Below, piece by piece: positions 51,901-63,900 of a DNA stretch of 64,000 nt. The translations under genes and the position numbers were made by a program. Within the stretch, counting starts at the first letter, position 1, and each line of letters starts with the position of its first letter. The notes beneath the pieces were generated by a model that was given only the letters and a program-made list of their open reading frames with translations, had not been told where the DNA came from and did not search any database. This stretch comes from Eremophila alpestris peregrina (Eukaryota; Chordata; Aves; Passeriformes; Alaudidae), in the NCBI GenBank assembly GCA_009792885.1, contig WMCF01000034.1, positions 7,615,414 through 7,679,413 on the forward strand, given 5' to 3'.

Positions 51901-54900
51901 AATAGTTGCTTTGCAGTCACCCAAAAAATACAAAAGAAAGAAACACAGTAAATTCAGTATGACTGACTTCTTAAAATGCATCTTACAAGCAAATAACAAA
52001 CCATTATGACATATGCCAATTTATATTTTCCCACTGCCCTCAAAACCCGAGAAAGCACATGCCTTTCCCAATACATTGTGACTTGAAGTTGGTTTTGGAT
52101 GATTGCTATCAATTTGATTATTTGATACTGCATTTACCTTTATCTGCACAAACTACAATTCTAAATTATTTCAAATAATCTTTTTCCCCTTTCCAGTTTT
52201 CCTTGTGTTTTTTTTTTTTGGTCTGGTTTGGAGGGTTTTGTTGGTTTGGCTTTTTTCCCCCCCTGGCAGCTTTTCTGATTACATATATTAATTGTTATGA
52301 TCCTTCTATATGCTCTTGCTACCTATTATTTTTATTTTACTGATGCTTCTCTGCTGTCAGGACATACACAAAGTACCAAAAAATGTTTGATACCTGACTG
52401 TCCATTCTTGTCTTGTTTCCTTCTCTTTTCTATACAGACTGATAGAGTAGTCTGAGTTGGAAGGGACCTTTTTAAGGCAATCTAGTGCAGGTACATGTCA
52501 CACAAGAATTTCTTCATAAATTATTCTGTATGTCAAGGAAGGTAAATTGTAATAGTGTCCACGTAAAATTTCATGCAGTTTCTTTAACAATGAGTGAAGA
52601 CAATAAATACAATTAGCAAAAAATGTATCTGTTTTCTCAGGATTCTTAATTAAACCAGAATTACTTTTCTACTTGCAAAGAACACACTACTTAACAAACT
52701 GTAGAGACTTACAGTGAGTTATAAATTCCAGTTTGAAATGAGTCTGAATCTTAAAATATTTCAGAATTGTTTCTGATGTGGAAATTAGTCTTCCCTTTGA
52801 ATTTAGCTTTCTTAATGGCAAAGCAGTCTCTGAAAGAATGCATCTGCTGTGGTAAAAAAATAAGGTTGTAGAATGAGGATTACATGTAATGTATAGCCAA
52901 CTGTCAGTACATTAATTGTCTTAGAAAATGAAGCTAGCCTACCTTAAAATTTTAGAATACTTTACGGTAACTATTTATATCAAGCTTTCTGAGTTAAACA
53001 AAGTATGTTGGCTATGATTACAAGTTTATCTAATATTTGAATGTATCCCAGCAGACTAAAACCAGAAGTTTTTCAAGTCATAAAAACTGTTGGACAGGAA
53101 CACTCTTTGCTGGGTTAGGAACTGGCTGGATGGTTGGGCCCAGAGAGTGGTGATGAAGGGTGCTGCATTCCAGCTGGCAGCCAGGCACCAGTGGTGTCCC
53201 TCAGGGGTCTCTGCTGGGGCCAGTTCTGTTAAATGTTTTTACTAGGGACATGGATGAGGGTATTGAGTCTTTCATTAGTAAATTTGCAGACAACACTAAG
53301 CTGGGAGTGTGTGTTGATCCAGGGCTCTGCAGAGAGACCTGGAATGGTTGGATGGATGGGCAGAGTCCAATGGGATGAAGTTTAATAAGTCCAAGTGCCG
53401 AGTCCTGCACTTTGGCCACAATAACCCCTGCAATGTTACAGGCTGGGGACAGAGTGGCTGGAGAGCGCCCAGGCAGAAATGGACCTGGGGGTGCTGGTGA
53501 CAGCAGCTGAACATGAGCCAGCTGTGCCCTGGTGGCCAAGAAGGCCAAGGGCATCCTGGCCTGGATCAGGAATGGTGTGGCCAGCAGGAGCAGGGAGGTC
53601 ATTCTTCCCCTGTGCTGGGCACTGGTGAGGCCACACCTCGAGTGCTGTGTCCAGTTCTGGGCCCTCAGTTCAGGAAGGGCCTTGAGATGCTTGAGCGTGT
53701 CCAGAGGAGGCAACGAGGCTGGTGAGGGGCTGGGAACACAAACCCGGTGAGGAATGACTGAGGGAGCTGGGGGTGTTCAGCCTGGAGAAAAGGAGACTCA
53801 GAGCTGACCTTATCACTCTCTACAACCTCCTGAAAGATGGTTGTAGCCAGGTGGGAGTTAGTCTCTTTCTCCAGGCAGCAACTAACAGAACGAGAGGACA
53901 CAGTCTTAAGCTGCACCAAGGGAAATATAAGTTGGATATTAGGAAAAAGTTTTTTACAAGAAATGGTGATAAAGTACTGGAATGGTTTGCCCAGAGAGGT
54001 GGTGGAGTTACATGGATATGTTTAAAAGAAGACTGGATGTGGCAGTCGGTGCCATAGTCTAGTTGAGGTGTTAGGGCTGGGTTGGACTCGATGATTTTGA
54101 AGGTCCCTTCCAACCTAGTGATTCTGTGATTTATTATGGATCCAAATTACTCCTCCAAAATATTTTGCAAACACCAAGAGAACAGTAAAATTAAAACTGA
54201 TAAAATAACACAAATTTTAAGAGTAATATGTAGTCATTTCCCCATGTATGTCACATGTAGCTTTACTGCATAACCTAACTGAGACAAGGACCTTCCATAA
54301 ACTCTAATCTTTTGCTTGGCACTGGATAATTGACTACTTTATCAACTGAGAACAGATTGCATCCTCCCTATTTCACATTTACTTCTGAATCTATTTCTTC
54401 TACAATCATGTAACAGAACGAGCATTTTTCATTAGGAGCAATCTTACTTACGTTTTTGAACCTTTACCTAAAGTAACTCCTCCAAGACATGCCACTGTCT
54501 TTCACCAAAAAGCTGATCTTGAATCAATAAAATTATTACTGCTGGTGAGAATGAAAGGAGATACTCAGTCTATCTCAGAATTCAAAGCTTAAGGTAATTG
54601 TTTGTTCCAGCAGAAGCTGTGGACTAGCACCTATCTTCCTTCACCCTCTCATCCTTCTGCCAAAGAGCAGCAAAACCAAAGGCCATGCACCTACATCATA
54701 ATGAAAACTCCACTATAAGCTTCAAAGAATGCCACATATTAACTTACTACATTATTAAAACCAAAAGCAGAATAATGGAATGGTTAATTCCACTGCAAAG
54801 TGAACCACTAAACTCAATAAAGCAGCATTACAGGCCAATCATTTGGGAACAATTACTTAAAAGCCGACTCTTTCCCTGTCCTAGAAGAGTAAGGACAAAG

Positions 54901-57900
54901 GCATGTTATCTCCCAAAAGCCTACTTTTTGTAAACAACTATCTAAACTGGTTGAATCTAAAAGCTGTGCAAACACACTGCAATCAGAGTTCCTACAACTG
55001 ATAGAAAGTCTTTGTTTAAATAATCTACAAAATGTCAGTGTAATACAAATAAGATAAAGCAGAGTTCTTAATGACACAACTTTTGTATTTACAGTATTCT
55101 CAACAGTACTTAAATCTGCATTGGAGATACAAAGGGCATGTTTTTTCCTAGGCTGACAGCATGCTTAGTTTTCTCATTTACACCACATTGCAATAACATA
55201 AAGAGGGGTTTACCATTAATCCAGGTTTTACTACAAAGCATCTCGTTATTTCTCTGTCAAACACTGGCAATAGTGCCAAATGTCTGTCATCCAATTCAGG
55301 GGATTAAGCCTTCCTTTATAGAGCAATTTTTGTACAAATTTATAAAAATACAGATAAAGTTTCTTAGAGCTGGTCACAGTCTATATTTTGGCTTGAATTC
55401 ATGCCGCAGAGGTTGAATATGACAGCTGGCAGGAAGCTGAGGGGAGAATACATCCTCCCCCCCTTTTCAGTCACCACATTTCTGTTGCCATAGTGATTAA
55501 TCCTCAATTGAATGGCTGTCTTTGTACATTTCTTTTCAGTAAAACTTTAAGTAAACTTAAGTTGAAAACATGCAGTTGACAGAAAAAGAAGACTTCACAT
55601 ATTAAATAGGTATAGTACAAGCTCTTGTGACTAATACTTTTCCAGATATTAAAAAGTGCAACCTCCCTCTAACGTGGGACATCATCAGTTTTTCAAATTA
55701 CTTAGCATGTCCTGTTCCCATCTTCTGTCTTTTGTGAAACCTCCAAGCCTTCTCCAAAGACTTCCCCATGCTCACACAGCACCCCCCTCCACACCCTGGA
55801 CTCCTTTTGAAGAAATACTACACAAATTCAGCTGTATAAGAACTAGAGAAAGACTATACCAGACTTCCATACTGTGCAAAACATTTAACCTAAGCTCTTT
55901 TTGCCAATTAACACAGAAATTAATCAGGAAATTCATTAAGAAATGTAGTCATCACACTCAAAACAGACTAGAAACATTAGATGGTATTTAAATCTTGCCT
56001 CTGGAAGGTTTATCTTTCTTATGGTAGTTAAGAAAAAGTTTCACAAATAAAAGTATCAGTGCAAGTTACCAAAAAACCTAAGGAAGTAAAAAGCTTCTGC
56101 ACTGAAATTCAGGTTGCTTTGGAACCTGGAGACCACCAGGAAAAAAAAGACCACAAAAATAAAAACCTCTAAAAATACTCTGGAGATGACTAAGGCCTTA
56201 CAGAGTTTGTTAACACTTCCATTCTTTCCCCAAAATTAACGTCAGAATAATTTTGAGCAAAGTATCACATGAATTACTCAGGACTTTTGAAAGACTGAAG
56301 TAAATGTAGCTCTGCTCTGAAAATTACAGTCTGGCCTTGTAAGTCCACCATGTACAGTCTACAAGTTCATCTCACATATTTGCTTTAAGAAGCTTTTGTT
56401 TTCCATGTGACTCTTTTTGTGGTTACACAAGATAGTTCTTTTTGGTTTTCATCTATGTTCTTAACATACAGTGATGTGACAACAGAAACAGCAATCTTCC
56501 ATTTGTTTAATGAAAACACAATGTTTAAAAAGTGTATTTGCACAAGACTTGAATTTCAACTCAAGTGCAGAACAGATTGCTCAGTATCATCAAATCAGGC
56601 TAAACCCAACAAAAAATCCTGGAAAAAAAAAAGTTATTTATTCCAGTAGATTAACTTGCGATATAATCTTCCTTCCTCAGTATATAGTAGACTGGAAAAC
56701 TCTTCCTATGAATAATCTCCCATGAAGCAGCACATCAAGTGTGTTTTGCTGTCATGTAACGGCTCTCAGTAATTTTTACTGAAGTGGCCATGTGCCACAC
56801 TGCATGACATACATTTTTTACCTCAAGGTGTTGTGTGATTTTCCCTGCATCATGGCATCACAAATAGAAACGAAACTCATGCTTTAACACTCATGACTTC
56901 TTAGCAAAGATTATGAGTAGCACGAGATCTCACACTGCACAGAGACACACCAACTTCTTTCTGTGACACTTAGGTTCTGGGACGTGCAAGCAAAGTTTAT
57001 AACTATAAAGGAAGATGAGATGTACTATTAACCTCTTACACACTGTAATCCATATCTCCAAATTTTCTTCAGAAACAGTTGTCTGACACTTCTGCATGGA
57101 ACAGAAATCCCTGGCTTTGTTTTCATCAGCAAGGCTCTAAGCACCTCCAAGTATTAACAAATCAGTTCTTTCCACATACGAAGTACTCTCAGAAACATCA
57201 ACTCTTTGAGGGGAGATTGTCATACTGCTTTGTGCTGCATCAAAAGAAGCACGGCCACAGATCAAGGAACATGATTCTGTCCCTCTGCTCTTAGTGCAGA
57301 GGAAGGCCACAAAAATGATTAGAGGGATGGAACACCTCAGGAAAGGCTAAGAGATGTGGGATAATTTAGCCTGGAGAAGAGAAGACTCTGGAGAGAACTT
57401 ACCGTGACCCTTCAGTACTTAAGAGGGGTCTGTAAGAAAGATGGAGAAAGGCTTTTTATCAGGGCCAGGTTTTGATCTAGATAAGACAAGGCTTTTTTAC
57501 AGTGAAGATTGTAAAGCACTGCGCCTGGCTGTCCAGAGAGATGGTGGATGCCTGTATTGGGTCTGACTGAGGTAAAGTTCACCGCCCTCCCAGTGCTGTG
57601 CTTTGCACTGGTAGCTGAACCGATAACAGACCAGTGTTCTGGCTACTGCTGAGCAGCACTGTCCCTCTGACGTTCCTTCCCCCATCAAAGGGCATGGGAG
57701 TGGGCAAGATCCTGGGAGAGGACACAACCAAGCCAACTGACCCAAATTAGCCAAAGGGATATTCCACACCATATGACATCAGATAGATAAGCTAAGGGAG
57801 AGAGAAGGAAGGGGGGGAATTCATGAGTTTTCCATGTTCGCTTCCCAGAGCCCAACTTCCCAGGAAGCATCTGAACATTGCTGCTGATGGGAAGTAGAGG

Positions 57901-60900
57901 CTGATCTTTCTCCTCTTTAGCGCTTGCGTGTGCAGATTTCCCCTTGTTTCTTTCTTTTGCTGTAATAAAACTGCTTAATTTCACCCTGCTGGTTGTTCTC
58001 CATCTTATTCTCTCCCCTGTCCCAGTGGGAAAGAGAGTGATAGAGCAACTGAGTGGGCACCTGGCACCCAGCCAGGGTCAACCCACCACAATGCCCCATC
58101 CCTGGAAACATTTCAGGTCAGGATGGATATGGCTCTAAGTCACCTGGTCTAGTTGAAGATGTCCCTGCCAATTTGCAGGGAGTTTCAACTAGATGAACTT
58201 TGAGGGTCATATTCTATAGTTCTTATGTATTTTCTTCTCAAAATCTACAGCAATCCAATGCTGACAATCGCAGGCCATGGTCAGAATACAGGTAATCTTC
58301 ACACAAAGGATAATTCAATACAGGAACTATTGGTATACAATATTTTTATCATAATTCTAATTCTAACCATTCTACATTTAAGAGATATCATGCCATGTCA
58401 AAAAACTCCAGTTAGTCTTTTAAAAAATTCCCTCATCATATCTGCAAAATAACCTATAAATGAATCAACTATAAATTTTATGCAATCCTATGGACTTCTG
58501 TGATAAAAGGAACATGTTCCACAGCTTATTTTCCTTTCTTCAGGATCACATGATAAAATACCTTTCCACATATGTTTGCTACTATTGTCATACACAAGCA
58601 TTCTTCAATTCAGATGCTGGAAAGGATTTATTTTGACTAATCATATTCAATCAAATTATGGTTTATTCTCTCGCTAGTACAATTAATGCATAGTTTATAC
58701 TGTCACATTTATTACTTCTGGATTTTATCTCACCTTTCACAGCTGCTAAGTTGTAAGAGAGTTGTGATTTCTTGTTTTTGTTTCTTGATGGCATACTTTA
58801 TATTCTGGGTGCCATAACCAAACTGTGTTTTCCAGAATCATACAGTACTTATAAGCACTATAAAAACAAGACTAAACAAGCACTCAGTACTATAAATGTG
58901 GACATTCTAGCTAAACTAGTCAGTTAGCAAAATTACGTTAAAAACCATATATAGACAATATGACTGCACTCCCCATCAGCTCTAAAGAAAGAAGAGTAAA
59001 GGGTTCTGCAGTCTTGAATTCAAGACTGTTATGGAACCTGGAGAACAAAGCAAGCAAGAAAAAAGAAGTAGTAGTGAAATCTATTTCTCATAAAAAGAAT
59101 CAAAATTTTATTTCCTTAAGCCTTTAAAGGTACAGAGCAATAGCAGATTAAAATAATATGTTCCACTGTTCAGAGAAAAGATAGCTAGGATGTACAAATA
59201 CTAGGCCAGGTAAAATTAAGGATAGACTGAATATTTATATTCAATAAGCTTGATTGAAGCCTACAGTTTAAAAAGTTAAGAGAGACTTGACTGAGAATTA
59301 CACTACTGCCAACTGTGCAGATCTAACACTAACCAGCACTGGCCTTCTAAACTCAAGGAAAGAAATATCACCAAGGTGAAATTTGAGATAAGGAGAGGTG
59401 TTCAAGCCTTACACTTTTTAAATAACCAATTTAAATACAAGTTTGTTCATTTTTGCATGTTCTTAGGATGTTCTACATACCTTCAGTTATCTTTTGAGGA
59501 ACAAGACTTGCTGCCTCCCATCCCTTCTAACCTGGCTCTCAAGGATCTTCTTCCCATGCAGCCTCTCTCACTTTCAAGGAAGAAATCTCACAAGTTCTGC
59601 AGCCTGCTCCACCTTTAAGCAGTTACTACAACTTAAGCAACTACATTAGTCTCCAAGATTCAGCAATAAATGAAGCGCTAATAAACCTAATTTATACTTT
59701 TAGCTACTATAGGTAGACAACCAGGAAGAAGACATTGTTTTATAGTGCTTTCTAGCAACTTGTTTTTATTGTTACTCATATAATTTCCATAAATTGGCTA
59801 CTGGAACTAAACACCTTAACCTAGCTCCTAAAAGTTCAAGAGAAGCATGAACCCAAAATGTGATTAGATGGCTAGTCAATAGCAAGAAATCAACATGTCA
59901 ATATTCTTACAAGAGGTTTTCTTTATTAATTACTTTAGCTTATTATATTGCTCATTATCCCTGTCATTATGGATTTCTATGTAAGCATGAAACAAAAATG
60001 TCAGTCTTCTACAAAGATTTCTAAGAATTTATATTTCCCAATTTAGAACTCATTCAATTCAACCGAATACTTCCAGTTTTTCAAAATTCTTGAATCTCTT
60101 TCACAGGGATTTAAGTCATTGCTTAAAAAATGTTTTTAAAATTTATTAAGTCAAAAAAGTGTTATTACAGACTGCTTACTGAGTGAAATTGTAAAGTAGG
60201 AAGACAGAGCTGGCATAGGTAAAAGGAACAGCACAAAGGATATTATATTTTTTGGTCCTTAGCAGACCTGTCTATGAAATGAAAACAAGCTTTCTTGATT
60301 GCCTCTACTTAGAAATAGAACAATTCAATTAACTGTGTTTAAGAAGGGACATAAATATTATCAGAGCATAAATACTATTCAGATGCCTTCATGATGCTAT
60401 CACATAAAGCTTCAACCTCAATCCACTGTAAAAAAAGCTTCTAATTAAGAATCTAATATCATTGGTACCCACAGCCAACAGAAAGAGCTACAAAACAGTT
60501 TCTGAAAAACTATTAGACCAATGACACTTGAAATCTACATCAATACGAAATTTCAAAATTTCTGATAAAACTTTGTTTTTCTTTCAACAACCATCAGTTT
60601 CCAATTAAGATTCCAACATTCAAAACTGTAATTTTATTAACTTAAAACCATGACGGAAATTTAAATGACTCAGCTCTATTTTTAATGTTACACATGATGC
60701 TACTTTAATCTACTGAGAAACATTTTTATTAAGTAGCATTGTTTATGATAAATCAAGTAGATGCTCAGACAGTGAATGTCCTAACTTCATTTGATGGCAA
60801 GTAAGTGAAAAACGACCCACAAAGCCTCGTGGCCAGAAGCAGAACAGTGGCCACGTTTTGCCACAAAATGCCTTCTTAAGGCAATACAAAGTAATCAGGA

Positions 60901-63900
60901 AAGAACACAGTAGCAGTAAAATTCTACTTAGAGAACTTTTCAAAGTTGCCTAGGAAGCTCTCTTTTTAAGCAGAGCACGAAAAGCTCTAAATGCCACATT
61001 TAAAAACAGTCAGTCATCTAGATTTTATTTCTGTATTAGTATCTCTATGCAAATGAGTAACAGGAAGTAAAAAAGAGACAGCCATAATTTCTTATGTTCT
61101 TCTTTCTACTTAGCTCTCCAAGAGAAGTGATACTACTGTTGCTTCTGAGTGAAAAGTGCATACTGTAAAAACCAACAAGTTAATCAAGAGAAGTTAATGT
61201 GCAAAACTTGCAGTCACATAACTACATAATAAGCTCTAAGTTACATGAACACCACATACTAGTTTTGAACAGAGATGGATCAACAGACATTTAGTCAAAG
61301 TACTCTCTTCAAAGTTTTCTTCCATTTTTATTTTGTTTTAATAATGTTGTTAGCCATTACTAATTAAGTACCTTTCTACAGTACTCTTGAGTATTTTTGA
61401 CGGATGTTTCTGCTAATGAGGGGCATTCTAATCAAATGTGTTAGAATTGAAAAGGCCTTACTTTTACTGGTTTGCCTGGTTTGATCTTCCCAGTACAAAA
61501 ATTCTTGGCAACTCTGCTAATGGCTTAATTAAATACAGTACAACAACAGCACTGGAAGACACTCTTCTAGCCACTGCGGATGTTCAACACCCCAGAACAA
61601 CACAGTCGTATGTCTACAATTTCTGTAATGATAGCTAACGTGTCTGTAAAGACTAAACTGCACATTCATCAATCACTTATTCTATGCTTGCGGTTTATCT
61701 TGAAAATCAGTCTAGGAAACTGCAAATGTTTATTACAAAGCAAGCAACCAAATACCCAGATAATTAGAGCAGATTAAAACCACTGTATAATAAGAAGAAA
61801 AATCTGGAAGCTGTACCTGAATTTATTACAGATTTGCATGCATTCCAAATGCAATTAAATAAGACACAGGACCAAGAAAAAGCATTAAACAGATCTGTTG
61901 CTGCAAAGAAGAACTTCCCAGTAAACTCTAGTTTTATGTTTAAGACATTAAACATAGACAGTTTGACTCAACTATAGCAACTGCATATGTTCACCTCCCC
62001 AAGAAAATCTGCAAACTGATTTATATTCAATTTCTATGCTACAGGGGTTCCTGAATGTACCAGGGAAGTGGATTTTTGTTACCTGGATTCAGGACAAACT
62101 GAAGATTCTTCAAGGCTCAAATCAGAAAAACATGGCACAGAATTTGATTTCAAAAATCCACTCTTTAATCTTACCATTTCTCTCACAGAAAAATCCCATA
62201 AAGGGTGCTGTGCTGTTTAATTCCCAATTCTTTCAAAGCTGGCTAATGTAAAAGCCACCCCAAAAAAATGAAGTATTTTATTACACTTCCAACTGAGCAT
62301 TCTCTTCCTCCCATCCTCAGTGTCTTTGATCATTCATGGTGGCCAGTAACAGAAAAACAAGTTTTTTAGAGCTTTTTAAGATGAAAAATGAGGATAAGAA
62401 AATGTTAAAATGACATTTCCAAAAATATCTCTTTACCTTGGCACTACAGACAGCTACATTAGCAGGGAGCTGGGAAAACTGCTTCAACTCAAATACGTCT
62501 CGCACTGCCCACCGGCTCAAGTGATTTTCAGCCTTGCTGGATCCAACTACATTCTGATTTGAATGAATATATGCCACTTCTTGAACACCATCTAATACGT
62601 CATGAGAAAAATACAGAGATGTTGGTTATTCCAAAATTCTCAAGGTACACACTTGCATTGAAGAGTACTGTAATTTTAAAAAATTTACATTAACGTTGTA
62701 GAGTTTTTTATGATTTCACACAGCACCAAGTTTCTCAGTTCTATGAAATTATCAACAATCATTAGACTTTTTTGGATTTACCCAGATAGTTTATAACTAT
62801 AATTTCAGATGGACAAAGAAGTTTCCTAAACATCCATGGCTTAACGGTTGCAACATCAGAGGTTAAAATTAAGTCCTTAGGAATCAAGTCTTCCACATGG
62901 TGTTTAAAACTCCCACACCACTTTTTTTTCTGTACATTTTATTTAACAGCCCTGTCAAGACTCTTTAAGGTTTTACTGTTCAAATGTTTAGTTTGTAAAT
63001 TCTTAATAAATCTTCAATCTCAGCATATTTCGATAGATGGTAAGAGTTTAACCAAGAATTAAAAAACAGCTTGTCACCCTGTACGACAGAAAAGTAAGAA
63101 TAATAAAGAGAAAGATACAGAAAGATATTACTAAATAATAACTTAGCAGAGCATTTACTACATCTTGTAACAAAAAACCACGTACAGCAAGAAGAAATTA
63201 AAACCTGCTGACAGTGGTAAATTAGACATATGTTATTACTTTAGATGAAATAAAATAAAACAAATTAACTTAACAGTTACCTAAATATTTGTCCATTGAT
63301 TCCATTTTCTTCTCTTGATGCTCAAATTCAGTTTTACTTGCATAAGTTCTATGCATAGCACGATTGCTAGACTTCGTTTGTGCAACAGAGGTATCCTGAA
63401 TAGGATGCAGCATTTTAGACCCAAACTTAACTCTGCCTCTCTGTTGTTTACACCTAGAGCTTTGCCGCCTGGTACGAATTTTCTCAACTGGAAAATTATC
63501 TTCAGAGGATGAGAATTCATCTATATTCTGAGAACCACTTCCCTTCCCTCTTCTATGGGGCTTCTTTGCTTGTAGCAGAGATTTGGAGACATTATCTAGT
63601 TCATCGTTAAGGGCACATTGTTCCTTCCACTTTGGAAAACTCGAAGTTCCTAGCTTTCTTGATTCAGAATTATGGGAAAGTTCAATATCATCAGACTCAT
63701 CACTTATGTCGCTCGCTCCTTTCAAATCTATGTCATTCTTGTTGTCATCAAAAGACATGGCATTGCTGAAATTTGACTCAGTACTGTGGAATCCGAATTG
63801 TCTACTGTTTCCCTTAAATACAGACCCAGCTATTTCTTTTGCTAACTCTTTAAAATTTTCAGATATTGCTCTATGTATTTCAACTTCTTCAGTAAGCACT

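Larger units (their letters stand above)
47676..62436 (-). other. ERCC6L2 intron, 14.8 kb, phase 0, repeat-bearing
   Basis: GT-AG intron (donor AAG|GTAAAG, acceptor TTTTGCTAG|AAA). It holds all the large transposable elements of the gene part of the window: a CR1 tip near 52.44 kb, a CR1 of about 1 kb at 53.1-54.1 kb, and a CR1 split by a solo LTR at 57.3-58.2 kb. It also contains a perfect palindrome at 50.06 kb and a T-rich/C-run tract at 52.2 kb. The rest (47.7-52.2, 54.1-57.3 and 58.2-62.4 kb) is AT-rich unique-looking sequence in which I see no supported coding exon. Confidence 0.8.

Noticed and set aside
53160..54113. Several open frames on both strands at 53.1-54.1 kb
   Set aside because: They fall within a decayed CR1 LINE; the frames are fragments of its reverse-transcriptase end or antisense shadows.
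57497..58138. Open frames of 64-99 codons at 57.5-58.1 kb
   Set aside because: They lie within the second solo LTR and its CR1 flanks.
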